Shown here: positions 1-9,751 of the stretch, piece after piece | Position numbering within the stretch: position 1 is the stretch's first letter | How the letters are laid out: each line of letters opens with the position of its first letter | Source of the DNA: Prochlorococcus sp. AG-402-O16 | GTDB lineage: Bacteria > Cyanobacteriota > Cyanobacteriia > PCC-6307 > Cyanobiaceae | NCBI GenBank assembly: GCA_003216415.1 | Contig: QCIY01000008.1 | Span: 1 to 64,000, forward strand | Length of the DNA stretch: 64,000 bases | Direction of reading: 5' to 3' | The notes under the pieces: model-generated | Told to the model about the DNA's origin: nothing | What the model saw: the letters and a program-made list of their open reading frames with translations, nothing else | The model's database searches: none | Program-made: the position numbers and the translations under genes

Positions 1-890
1 GCTGCTACTCCATCAGAAATTAAATGAATAACAGCTCTTGTATGATCTCCAATAATTTTTAAAGAAATTTTGTTTTTTTCATCTGAAGAAAAATAATCAA
101 TATTTGCAATCTCACAAGTTTTTTGAATAATAGGAAAAATTAAATCTGTCTCATAATTATTTTTCTTTTTTTGCAATATTTGAGCCATTCTTTCCAGGCC
201 CATTCCTGTATCAATATTTTTAAATTTTAAATCTGTTAATTTTCCGTTAAGATCGCGATTATATTGCATAAAAACAAGATTATAAAATTCAATAAAACGA
301 TCCCCATCTTCTAAATCAATATTCTGCAAACCTTTTTCAGGATTAAAATCATAATAAAGTTCTGAACAAGGACCACATGGACCTGTTTTTCCAGAAGACC
401 AAAAATTATCTTTTTCCCCTAGTTTAACTATTCTATCTGGATGAATACCAATTTCATCTCTCCAAATTTTTGCAGACTCTCTGTCTTCATGAAAGACACT
501 AACAATTATATTTTCAGCAGAAAGTTTATAAATATTAGTAACTAATTCCCAAGCCCACTGAATTGCCTCTAGTTTAAAATAATCTCCAAAAGAGAAATTA
601 CCAAGCATTTCAAAAAAAGTATGATGTCTAGCTGTAACTCCAACGTTTTCTATATCGTTTGTTCTGATGCACTTTTGACTAGAAGTAGCCCTTTTGGATG
701 GTCTTTCTTTTAAACCTAAAAAAACTGGTTTGAAAGGCAGCATTCCAGCAATTGTGAGCATAACCGTAGGATCATCTGGAACTAAAGATGCGCTTGGAAT
801 GATTTTATGTGATTTTTCACTGTAAAAATTTAAAAAAGCATTTCTTATCTCATCTCCAGTAATTATCTTTTTAATTAGTTGAGATGTCAT
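1..890 (-). CDS. alaS: alanyl-tRNA synthetase, N-terminal part (truncated by window edge)
   Basis: Reverse-strand reading from the ATG at 888-890 gives [59 protein letters not shown]..., typical AlaRS N-terminus; open to position 1. Confidence 0.95.
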   Translation of the reverse strand, partial: MTSQLIKKIITGDEIRNAFLNFYSEKSHKIIPSASLVPDDPTVMLTIAGMLPFKPVFLGLKERPSKRATSSQKCIRTNDIENVGVTARHHTFFEMLGNFSFGDYFKLEAIQWAWELVTNIYKLSAENIIVSVFHEDRESAKIWRDEIGIHPDRIVKLGEKDNFWSSGKTGPCGPCSELYYDFNPEKGLQNIDLEDGDRFIEFYNLVFMQYNRDLNGKLTDLKFKNIDTGMGLERMAQILQKKKNNYETDLIFPIIQKTCEIANIDYFSSDEKNKISLKIIGDHTRAVIHLISDGVA

Positions 891-1010
891 TTATCCAAAA
901 ATTAAAAGAACAAAAATTAAAAAATAGCGGAATTTCGGTTTTTTCGCAAAAATAATCACGCGGATTTATATTCTATATAACTAAAGTTAATTTATAAAGC
1001 TAATTACTCT

Positions 1011-2786
1011 ATGATAGCCTTTGCCCAGACAAGTAAATCCAAATTGGCACAAATCAATAACAAGTTGACAGTTCAAACTCAAAACTTTGCTGATGATTCT
1101 TGTGCCATAAGATCATTGGATTGGGACCGCAGTAGATTTGATATTGAATTTGGTTTAAGAAATGGAACTACTTATAATAGCTTTATTATTAAGGGTGAAA
1201 AACTAGCAATTATTGATACTAGTCATGCAAAGTTCAAAAAATTATGGTTTGAAGAATTATTGAAAGAGGTAAATCCTCAAGATGTTGATTATCTAATTAC
1301 AAGTCATACAGAACCTGATCATTCTGGTTTAATAGGCAATCTTCTAGAATTAAACCAAAACATCACATTAGTAGGATCAAAATTAGCCCTTAAATTTATT
1401 GAAGATCAAATACATATTCCCTTTAAGCGTCTAGAAGTTAAAAGCGGGGATTTTTTAAATCTAGGGACTAATGCTAGTAGTGGCTTAGAACATAATATTG
1501 AATTTATAAGCGCACCAAATTTGCATTGGCCAGATACAATTTTTTCATATGATCACGGCACACATGTTCTCTATACATGTGATGCATTTGGACTGCATTA
1601 TTGTTCTAACGAATTTTTTGACACTGATCAAAAAGAAATATATGATGATTTCCGTTTTTATTACGATTGCCTTATGGGTCCAAACGCTAGAAGCGTCTTG
1701 CAAGCAATTAAAAGAATAGATAAGTTACCTGAATTAAAAACAATAGCAGTAGGTCATGGCCCTTTGCTTCATAATCAAGTCAATTTTTGGAAAGGAAAAT
1801 ATCTAGAATGGAGTAGTAACAAAAGTAAAGGGAACGAATTTGTAGCGGTCTGCTACATAAGTGACTATGGATATTGTGATCGACTAAGTCAAGCTATATC
1901 TCATGGAATAAGTAAAGCAGATGCGCAAGTCCAATTAATTGATTTACGATCTTCTGATCCTCAGGAATTAACAGGTTTAATTTCTGAATCAAAAGCAGTG
2001 GTTATTCCCACATGGCCAGTTGATTCAGATAATGAACTAAAAGAATCTCTAGGAACTTTGTTTGCCGCATTAAAACCGAAACAATTTACGGCTGTCTATG
2101 ATGCATTCGGAGGAAATGATGAGCCAATAGATTCTTTAGCAAGTAAGTTAAGAGAACTAGGCCAGAAAGAAGCCTTTTCACCTTTAAGAGTTAAAACTAT
2201 TCCAGATCCAATTATTTATCAACAATTCGAAGAAGCTGGAACTGACTTGGGTCAATTAATCAATAAAAAGAAAAATATTGCCTCAATGAAGAGCCTTGAT
2301 TCAAATTTAGATAAAGCTTTAGGTAGATTAAGCGGAGGATTATATGTAGTTACAGCTAGCCAGGGAGAAGGTTCTACATTTAGACAAAGCGCAATGGTAG
2401 CAAGTTGGGTTAGTCAAGCAAGTTTTTCTCCTCCTGGCATTACTGTTGCAGTAGCAAAAGATAGAGCTATTGAATCATATATGCAAGTTGGAGAGGGATT
2501 TGTTGTGAACATCTTGCGAGAAGACAACTATCAAAAAATGTTTAGACATTTTTTAAAGAGATTTGCTCCTGGAGCTGATAGATTTGCTGATGTAGATGTA
2601 ATTAACAACATCGCAGAAGGAGGTCCTGTCCTGTCAGATTCTCTTGCCTTTTTAGATTGTAAAGTGAGTTCAAGACTAGAGACACCTGATCATTGGATAA
2701 TTTACGGAATCGTTGAAAATGGTAATGTCTCTGACTTATCATGTAAAACAGCAGTTCATCATAGGAAAGTTGCTAATCATTATTAG
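1011..2786 (+). CDS. flavodiiron protein, Flv3-like (metallo-beta-lactamase + flavodoxin + flavin reductase domains)
   Basis: TSHTEPDHSG diiron ligand motif intact; C-terminal flavin-reductase-like segment (MVASWVSQASFSPPGITVAVAKDR). Confidence 0.9.
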   Translation: MIAFAQTSKSKLAQINNKLTVQTQNFADDSCAIRSLDWDRSRFDIEFGLRNGTTYNSFIIKGEKLAIIDTSHAKFKKLWFEELLKEVNPQDVDYLITSHTEPDHSGLIGNLLELNQNITLVGSKLALKFIEDQIHIPFKRLEVKSGDFLNLGTNASSGLEHNIEFISAPNLHWPDTIFSYDHGTHVLYTCDAFGLHYCSNEFFDTDQKEIYDDFRFYYDCLMGPNARSVLQAIKRIDKLPELKTIAVGHGPLLHNQVNFWKGKYLEWSSNKSKGNEFVAVCYISDYGYCDRLSQAISHGISKADAQVQLIDLRSSDPQELTGLISESKAVVIPTWPVDSDNELKESLGTLFAALKPKQFTAVYDAFGGNDEPIDSLASKLRELGQKEAFSPLRVKTIPDPIIYQQFEEAGTDLGQLINKKKNIASMKSLDSNLDKALGRLSGGLYVVTASQGEGSTFRQSAMVASWVSQASFSPPGITVAVAKDRAIESYMQVGEGFVVNILREDNYQKMFRHFLKRFAPGADRFADVDVINNIAEGGPVLSDSLAFLDCKVSSRLETPDHWIIYGIVENGNVSDLSCKTAVHHRKVANHY

Positions 2787-2802
2787 TAAATAAATCTTTC
2801 AA

Positions 2803-4605
2803 ATGTCAGAAATTAATACAAGCTTACTTTCAAAAAATCGAAACTTATCAAAATTCGAAATTACTGACAATTTTACTTGTATCAGATTTATTGACCAAAA
2901 TAAAGAAAGATTTGAACTTGAGTTTAATCTCGAAAAAGGGACCTCCTTTAATACTTTTTTAATTAGAAATAATGAAGAACTTTTTATTATTCATCCGCCT
3001 GAAAAACAACATTTCAATTTATTTAAAGAGGTAATATCTAACTTTTTTGATCAATTTAACTTACAAAAAATTAACGTAATTTCTGGACATATCAATCCAC
3101 AAATTATAGAAACCATAAAAAAAATAAGTTTGCAATGTCAAAACTTTACTATTACTTGTTCTAATCCTGGATTTAAACTGATTTCTGAACTTTGGAATCA
3201 AAGAAATCCTAACTTAGAAAACTTTATTGAAATTGAATTACCCAAAATTAATATAATCAAAAAAGAACTTCATTTAGAATTAAATAACATTTCACTAGAG
3301 TTAATTCCTATTCCAACAGCACGTTGGCCTGGAGGCCTAATAATTTATGAACGCAATCAAGAAATGCTTCTAAGTGAAAAAATTTTCTCTGCACACATTG
3401 CATCTGAATATTGGTCTGAGACAAATAGAGTTAGCACAGAAATTGATAGAAAACACTTTTATGATTGCCTAATGGCGCCAATGTCTAATCAAGTGGTATC
3501 AATAACTGAAAAAATTGCCAATTACGATATTAAAACTATTACTCCATTACACGGTCCCGCTATCGAATATAGTTTAAAAAGCTTTTTAAATGATTACATC
3601 AGATGGGGTGAAAATCTCTCAACAAATAATCCTAAAATCGCCTTAATTTATGCAAGCGCATATGGAAACACAGCCTCTATAGGTGATGCATTAGCTAAAG
3701 GGATCAATAGAACTTCAGTGGAAGTTGAAAGTATCAATTGTGAATTTACACCTAATGATGTACTTATAAAATCTATCCAAAATGCTGATGGATATTTAAT
3801 CGGATCGCCTACACTAGGCGGTCACGCCCCAACTCCTATAGTAAGTGCACTTGGGACCTTGTTATCAGAAGGTAATAGAGATAAACCAGTAGGAATTTTT
3901 GGTAGTTTTGGATGGAGCGGCGAAGCAATAGATTTACTTGAATCAAAATTAAAAGACGGTGGTTTTAAATTTAGTTTTGACCCTATAAGAATTAAATTCA
4001 GTCCAAATAAACCAAAGATTAAAGAACTAGAAGAAATAGGAACTCACTTTGGAAGAAAAATTATAAAAAGGGCAAAGAAAAAACCCAGGAAATCAGATAC
4101 TGGAATGATTACAAGCAAAACAGATCCAAAGTTACAAGCTCTTGGAAGAGTAATAGGATCACTTTGTGTTCTAACAGCTTCTAAAGGAAAAGAGGAGAAT
4201 AACATCAAGGGGGCTATGCTGGCATCTTGGGTTAGTCAAGCAAGTTTTTCTCCACCAGGATTAAGTATTGCAGTAGCAAAAGATAGATCAGTAGAGTCAC
4301 TCCTTCAAAAAGGAGATTCATTCGCATTAAATATTTTAAGTGAAAAAGAATTTAAAAAACCTCTGAAAAGATTCACGAAACCCTTTGCGCCTGGAGAAGA
4401 TAGATTTGAAGGATTAAATATTGAATTAACTCCTAATGAACAGGTAATCATTCCTGAGTCTTTAGCATGGTTAGATGCCACTGTAAAAGAGAGAATGGAA
4501 TGTGGAGATCATTGGGTAATATATGCCGAAGTTCTACATGGTAATGTACTAAAATCCGATAGTCTAACCGCAGTTCATCACCGTAAAACTGGTGCTAACT
4601 ATTAA
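2803..4605 (+). CDS. flavodiiron protein, Flv1-like with degenerate diiron site
   Basis: Same domain layout as upstream gene, flavodoxin domain (YASAYGNTASIGDALAKGI); HxExDH replaced by SGHINPQIIE. Confidence 0.88.
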   Translation: MSEINTSLLSKNRNLSKFEITDNFTCIRFIDQNKERFELEFNLEKGTSFNTFLIRNNEELFIIHPPEKQHFNLFKEVISNFFDQFNLQKINVISGHINPQIIETIKKISLQCQNFTITCSNPGFKLISELWNQRNPNLENFIEIELPKINIIKKELHLELNNISLELIPIPTARWPGGLIIYERNQEMLLSEKIFSAHIASEYWSETNRVSTEIDRKHFYDCLMAPMSNQVVSITEKIANYDIKTITPLHGPAIEYSLKSFLNDYIRWGENLSTNNPKIALIYASAYGNTASIGDALAKGINRTSVEVESINCEFTPNDVLIKSIQNADGYLIGSPTLGGHAPTPIVSALGTLLSEGNRDKPVGIFGSFGWSGEAIDLLESKLKDGGFKFSFDPIRIKFSPNKPKIKELEEIGTHFGRKIIKRAKKKPRKSDTGMITSKTDPKLQALGRVIGSLCVLTASKGKEENNIKGAMLASWVSQASFSPPGLSIAVAKDRSVESLLQKGDSFALNILSEKEFKKPLKRFTKPFAPGEDRFEGLNIELTPNEQVIIPESLAWLDATVKERMECGDHWVIYAEVLHGNVLKSDSLTAVHHRKTGANY

Positions 4606-4622
4606 ATTTATTTATCCAATTT

Positions 4623-5147
4623 ATGACTGAATCAAAAGATCTAATAATCATTACGGCTAGTTGCGGTAAAAATCTAGAACTTTCTGAAAAATTCCTTGAA
4701 AAAAGTAATAAATTTAAAATAAATGCTGAGATTTTAGATCTTACTACTCTTGATATTCCACTATTTAATCCAAGAATTCACAGCAAAGAAAATATTCCGA
4801 GTGAGATTAAAGAGTTAAAGAACAAGCTTTTTGAGATAGAAAGATGGGTGATTTGTGCTCCTGAATATAATGGATCTATACCTCCCATTCTCTCCAACTT
4901 CATAGCATGGCTTTCTATTTCGGGAGATGACTTTAGGAATTTATTTAATGGTCAACCAATTGCAATTGCCACATTTTCTGGTGGAATAGGCCTTGAACTA
5001 CTTACTTCATTACGAATTCAATTAGTGCATTTAGGAAGTCAAGTACTAGGGAGACAGCTTTTATCCTCATATAGTAAACCAATAGATATCAAAACTATTG
5101 AAGATATTATTCAAAGACTTTTACAAATGAAAAAATTAAAAACATAA
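4623..5147 (+). CDS. NAD(P)H-dependent FMN reductase family protein
   Basis: Flavodoxin-like fold, APEYNGSIPPILSNFIAWLS motif. Confidence 0.85.
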   Translation: MTESKDLIIITASCGKNLELSEKFLEKSNKFKINAEILDLTTLDIPLFNPRIHSKENIPSEIKELKNKLFEIERWVICAPEYNGSIPPILSNFIAWLSISGDDFRNLFNGQPIAIATFSGGIGLELLTSLRIQLVHLGSQVLGRQLLSSYSKPIDIKTIEDIIQRLLQMKKLKT

Positions 5148-5169
5148 AATTTAAAAGTAAGAATTAATA

Positions 5170-6960
5170 TCAATTATTGTCATTCCATACTTTTAAAATT
5201 TGTCTAGCCATAGGAAGTGCATGTACAGAACCTCCGCCAGGCGTATTTTGTGCAAAGGCAACTACTAGTAACTCACTATTTTCAAAGGGAGTAAAGCAAA
5301 CAAACCAAGCATGATCTAAGCCACCCTCACCGTCTTCAGCGGTTCCAGTTTTACCTGCAATTGGAGGTAAATTTGAAACTCCATAATTAATTGATACTCC
5401 TGTTCCAGACTCTACTACTTTCCTGAGACCACTTTTTATCAATTGAATATTTTGTGGATCAATATCAATTGGAATACGTTTTTTATCTAAAAGACTTTCT
5501 ACATCTTTTTTGGTCAAATGTGGAGTAACTAGATAACCTCCATTTGCAATAGCAGCATAAGCTCTAGCTATTTGAATAGGAGTAACTTGAACAACAAATT
5601 GTCCAATGGACATGCTCGCAATATCTTCTGGGACCCATGGAGTTCTTCCTGGTTCGCCCCATCCTCTACCTTTTTTAGCCCACTCACTACTAGCTACTAA
5701 TCCTTGATTTTCTTGTTCAAAAATTTCAATTCCAGAAAAAGAATTAAAACCAAGCTTTCTGGAAACCTTATGAATTTCATCAACTCCTACACCATATCCA
5801 ACTTGATAAAAAAATGTATTACTTGAAACTCTTAAAGCATCTTCGTAACCTATTACCCCAAAACCTAAATCATTGTGTTCCCTAAAACATTGGCTTCCAT
5901 AAGTGATACATGGCTTCGTATCTAAGAGAGTATCACTAGGAAATTTACCACTTTCTAAACCGGCTAAAGCAGTTACAATTTTCCATACACTACCTGGATC
6001 ATAAGCATTTAATGCTCTATTAAAAAGAGGTTTTTCTGGAGAATTAAATATCTTATTATATTCTTTTTCAGGTTTGAAATCCTTTGAAAAAAAGTTCAAA
6101 TCAAAGGTCGGCTTACTTGCCATAGCTCTTATTGCACCATCTCTCGGATCAATTACTATTATCGCTCCTGCTTTTTTGTCTTTAAGGACTTCCTCAGCAA
6201 CTAATTGCAAATTTATATCGATTGTCAATTCAACATCATTTCCTTGTATTGAAGGTTTTATACCCAATGATCTTTGAAATTTTCCTAATGAATTTACTTC
6301 AACCATTTCTCCACCCCATTCACCTCTTATAAAATCTTCATAGACATATTCAATTCCTGTTCTTCCTATTAAGTCATTTAATTTATAACCCTTCTTAGAT
6401 AAGAATTTATATTCTGATTCACTAATTGGCTGAGTATAACCAATTACATGTGCAGCAAGGGATTTATAAGGATAATTTCTAATTAATTTGGTTGCTATTT
6501 CAAAACTAATTAAATTACTTTCATTTTCTTTGAATTTTATTAATTGATCTACATTTAAATCGTCAATAATAGTTACTGAAAGTTTTTGATTTTTTAGACC
6601 ATCAGAATATTTTTTTTGAATTACTTTGTTATCAATATTTAACAGGGTAGAAATACTTGATTTATGTTTTTCCCAATTACTTTTATTAACAGATTGAGGC
6701 TTTATTATTAAAGAATATTTAACTCTGCTATCTGCTAAGACATAACCATTTTTATCTAGTATTCTTCCGCGTATTGGCTGTGAAGCAATAAGTCTGATCC
6801 TATTCTCATCTGACATCTTCTTAAAAGATTCATAATTTAAAAGTTGTAAAAAAATTAACCTGAATAGAATCAATAAAAACGAAATAGAAGAAAAAATTAG
6901 TAAGACTAATGGTTGTCTCTTTAATGAAATAAGTTTTTTATTAGGACTTGTTTTTATCAA
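5170..6960 (-). CDS. penicillin-binding protein 2 (peptidoglycan transpeptidase)
   Basis: N-terminal TM, YDPGSVWKIVTALAGLE (SxxK), SSN, AGKTGTAE (KTG). Confidence 0.92.
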   Translation of the reverse strand: MIKTSPNKKLISLKRQPLVLLIFSSISFLLILFRLIFLQLLNYESFKKMSDENRIRLIASQPIRGRILDKNGYVLADSRVKYSLIIKPQSVNKSNWEKHKSSISTLLNIDNKVIQKKYSDGLKNQKLSVTIIDDLNVDQLIKFKENESNLISFEIATKLIRNYPYKSLAAHVIGYTQPISESEYKFLSKKGYKLNDLIGRTGIEYVYEDFIRGEWGGEMVEVNSLGKFQRSLGIKPSIQGNDVELTIDINLQLVAEEVLKDKKAGAIIVIDPRDGAIRAMASKPTFDLNFFSKDFKPEKEYNKIFNSPEKPLFNRALNAYDPGSVWKIVTALAGLESGKFPSDTLLDTKPCITYGSQCFREHNDLGFGVIGYEDALRVSSNTFFYQVGYGVGVDEIHKVSRKLGFNSFSGIEIFEQENQGLVASSEWAKKGRGWGEPGRTPWVPEDIASMSIGQFVVQVTPIQIARAYAAIANGGYLVTPHLTKKDVESLLDKKRIPIDIDPQNIQLIKSGLRKVVESGTGVSINYGVSNLPPIAGKTGTAEDGEGGLDHAWFVCFTPFENSELLVVAFAQNTPGGGSVHALPMARQILKVWNDNN

Positions 6961-6971
6961 AAATATGAAAT

Positions 6972-7115
6972 TTATTTAAATATTGTTTTTCCCAATAAAG
7001 CAATGGTTGATTTTATCTCTTTAAGTCTAGTAATTAAATCTTTATAGTCACTTTCTTCAGTGTTCAGATTAAACTCATCATTTTCTATATTATTTGAATT
7101 CAAATCTTCACTCAT
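6972..7115 (-). CDS. small conserved-type hypothetical protein (47 aa, acidic/helical)
   Basis: Reverse-strand ORF MSEDLNSNNIENDEFNLNTEESDYKDLITRLKEIKSTIALLGKTIFK*; below the ORF-track size cut-off; sits just upstream of the PBP2 gene on the same strand. Confidence 0.5.
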   Translation of the reverse strand: MSEDLNSNNIENDEFNLNTEESDYKDLITRLKEIKSTIALLGKTIFK

Positions 7116-7222
7116 AAAACTTATACTTTTTAAGCAATATACCAATTAATATAATTCTAAATAAGAAATTTATTTTTTCAAAATTATATTAACTTAGATA
7201 CTTAAAAAATATCAAAAACAAA

Positions 7223-7831
7223 TTAATTTAATTGATCTATATTTTGTTCAAAATAAGGATTACAACTGTTTTTAGATATTCCTAATGACCAACCAATTAA
7301 TGATGAAATAAATATCGTGACAATAAAAGGCAAAATAGCTTGTTGTGTATTTTCAAGACTAAACCATTCCCTCCAGCTACTAAAAAACCTTTCTCTCTGA
7401 AATTTTCTTTTTTCATTTTCTAATAATCTTTCTTTTTTTGCAAAAGACTTAGTTACCCACTTTTCAAAAGGAATCTTTTTTATAATCGCTAATTTTCTCT
7501 CAACTTCTAATAATTGTCCTGAACTAAGATTAGGATGAAAAGTACTTATCAACTCAAGAGTTTTTAAAAACATCTCAACAGTCGCATCTTTTATGATCTT
7601 TTGGTCATCACTTAAATCAGTCCATTCTATTTCTGGATAAAAACGATTTCTATTAGGTTGAATTTGATCCTCTGACATTTGACCAGGTTCTCGAAGCCAT
7701 CTATTGGTGTTTTCGTCAAACCTCCGCCAATACAAAAAAGGATTTATAAAAATTGTTTTACCAGATACTTTTACAATATCTTGTTGAAGATGATTAGATA
7801 TCTTTCTTCCAGAGTGTTTCAATTTTATCAA
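7223..7831 (-). CDS. hypothetical protein with C-terminal membrane segment
   Basis: 202-aa ORF, C-terminal hydrophobic stretch ILPFIVTIFISSLIGWSLGI. Confidence 0.75.
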   Translation of the reverse strand: MIKLKHSGRKISNHLQQDIVKVSGKTIFINPFLYWRRFDENTNRWLREPGQMSEDQIQPNRNRFYPEIEWTDLSDDQKIIKDATVEMFLKTLELISTFHPNLSSGQLLEVERKLAIIKKIPFEKWVTKSFAKKERLLENEKRKFQRERFFSSWREWFSLENTQQAILPFIVTIFISSLIGWSLGISKNSCNPYFEQNIDQLN

Positions 7832-7912
7832 AAGTGAAAATTTATTATCTAATTAAAGATTATCTTTTATTCACTATTTTTCCAGAAATATCAAATAATT
7901 TTTCTATTAGTA

Positions 7913-8626
7913 TTAATTAATTGATAACTGCCAACGCCTTTTTAAATAGTTACAGTATTCGCAATTTAATGAAGGTTTTGGGAAAATATCTGAACGTAAT
8001 AAGTTGACTGTTTCAATTATCTTATTTTCTACCCAAGATGTAGAGCAATCTAATCTAATAAGATGTACATCAAAATTTAATTGATTATTAAATAACTTCT
8101 CATTTTTCTTGCCATTAAAATACAAAAGGTAAGCTTCTTTTGAAACTTGAAAACCGTTTTTTTTAAATAACCACTGATACATCTCCAATTGTCTTTTATA
8201 AGCTTTTGCATATTCGTATTTATTAAAGGTCTCAGACCAATCAAAATTATTTCTAGATGTTGCTTTTACATCAATAATGATAAGATCACCATTTTTTTTC
8301 TGCCAAATATCATCCACAGCTCCACCAAAATCATAATTATGTTCTATTGACTTATATCGTATCCCTTGAAAATTACTTCTCCAACGTTCTAAATCTTTGT
8401 GTTGAAAAGGAACAGCATCGATACCATATTCAATAAATAATGGATGTGGCTCCTGAATGCTTCTGTAGTGATCAAACTCATTCTTACATAAATTATCTAC
8501 AGCTATATTTAGAGTAAATGGTAATGATGGCGGCTTTATTTGATATTTTTTATCAAGTACACAACATCTTGGACAACTGAGATATTTCTCAACAGTAGTT
8601 CTACTTAATTTAATAATGTCACTCAT
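7913..8626 (-). CDS. PD-(D/E)XK nuclease family protein (RecB/Cas4-like) with N- and C-terminal cysteines
   Basis: GGAVDDIWQKKNGDLIIIDVKAT core; CPRCC near N-terminus and CEYC near C-terminus. Confidence 0.75.
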   Translation of the reverse strand: MSDIIKLSRTTVEKYLSCPRCCVLDKKYQIKPPSLPFTLNIAVDNLCKNEFDHYRSIQEPHPLFIEYGIDAVPFQHKDLERWRSNFQGIRYKSIEHNYDFGGAVDDIWQKKNGDLIIIDVKATSRNNFDWSETFNKYEYAKAYKRQLEMYQWLFKKNGFQVSKEAYLLYFNGKKNEKLFNNQLNFDVHLIRLDCSTSWVENKIIETVNLLRSDIFPKPSLNCEYCNYLKRRWQLSIN

Positions 8627-8656
8627 TTCGTTTAAATCTCATTTAAAGCATAATCA

Positions 8657-9439
8657 TTAGTTGCAGTATTGTTCAATTTCAGTTTTCGCATCTAAATTAC
8701 CTGATGATTGTAGAAATAACCAATCTTGGCAAGCACCTTTTAAATCACTAATCATAAACTTTGCATATCCTCTATAAAGAAAAGCATCTAAATTTTTTGG
8801 GTTAATATTTATTGCTTTATTAAAATCAACAATTGCTCCTGCATCATCTTCTAAGAAAGTTTTAGTTAATCCTCTTTCAACAAAGACTTCATTGAATTTT
8901 GTTTTTAGTTTTATTGCTTTATTAAAATCAGCGAGAGCACCTTCATAATCCTCGATTTTATTTTTACAAATGCCACGGAAATAAAATGCAGCTCCATTTC
9001 TAGGATAAATTCTTATTGATTTGTTGTAGTCTTTAATTGCTCCTTCATAGTCTCCAATACTAAATTTTGCTCTGCCTCTATTTAGTGCTGCCCCATCATC
9101 CCATTTATTCAATCTTAAAACTTTAGAGTAATCGGCAATAGCACTCTCATAATCTCCTAAACGAGCTTTAGCAACTCCGCGAAAATAATACGCATCTAAG
9201 TAAGAAGACTTCTTATTAATTGCCTTTGTAAAATCCTCAATTGCACCTTCATAGTCTTTAGTTTCTTGAAACTTCTTCAATCCTTTTTTATAGAAATCAC
9301 TTGGACTTTCTGCATTAACCTTTAAAGGTAAAGCAAAAGTAGATGAAGTAATTAATATTCCATACTTCACATTTGATATTTGACTAATTGGCATTAAAGC
9401 TATTAAGCAACCAATTAATGCACTTCTTTTTTTCATCAA
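8657..9439 (-). CDS. secreted TPR-repeat protein
   Basis: N-terminal signal-like segment, repeated YxxAIxDFxKAIxxxP TPR units. Confidence 0.85.
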   Translation of the reverse strand: MMKKRSALIGCLIALMPISQISNVKYGILITSSTFALPLKVNAESPSDFYKKGLKKFQETKDYEGAIEDFTKAINKKSSYLDAYYFRGVAKARLGDYESAIADYSKVLRLNKWDDGAALNRGRAKFSIGDYEGAIKDYNKSIRIYPRNGAAFYFRGICKNKIEDYEGALADFNKAIKLKTKFNEVFVERGLTKTFLEDDAGAIVDFNKAININPKNLDAFLYRGYAKFMISDLKGACQDWLFLQSSGNLDAKTEIEQYCN

Positions 9440-9566
9440 AAATTACCTTTAATTAATATGCCTAATGTAGAGAAAAAATATACTTTACGACTTCTCAACA
9501 GAAAAAATGCAAATATATTCTGACAAACCGAAAGAATAAAAATATGAATACACTTTGACCCTATGG

Positions 9567-9583
9567 TTTACTCCCACTCAATA
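9567..9583. repeat. partial copy of guaA 3' terminus (16/17 match to 11311-11327); candidate attachment core
   Basis: tttactcccactcaata vs tttattcccactcaata overlapping the guaA stop codon. Confidence 0.6.
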
Positions 9584-9648
9584 AAATCTCCTAATTTTTA
9601 TCCCTGAAAACCATTGGTATCATTGACTTGACTTTTGGCACTATTGTT

Positions 9649-9675
9649 ACGTAAAACCCACGTAAAACCGATTAA
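9649..9675. repeat. CGTAAAAC-type direct repeat cluster (left)
   Basis: acgtaaaacccacgtaaaaccgattaa; last 17 bp identical to 11264-11280, first part identical to 11183-11204. Confidence 0.75.
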
Positions 9676-9751
9676 CTCCATTCTTTATACTTTTCCCTGT
9701 AATTAGATGAAATAAATTGTAGAGAATACATTTTTATTTTCAACGAATAAA

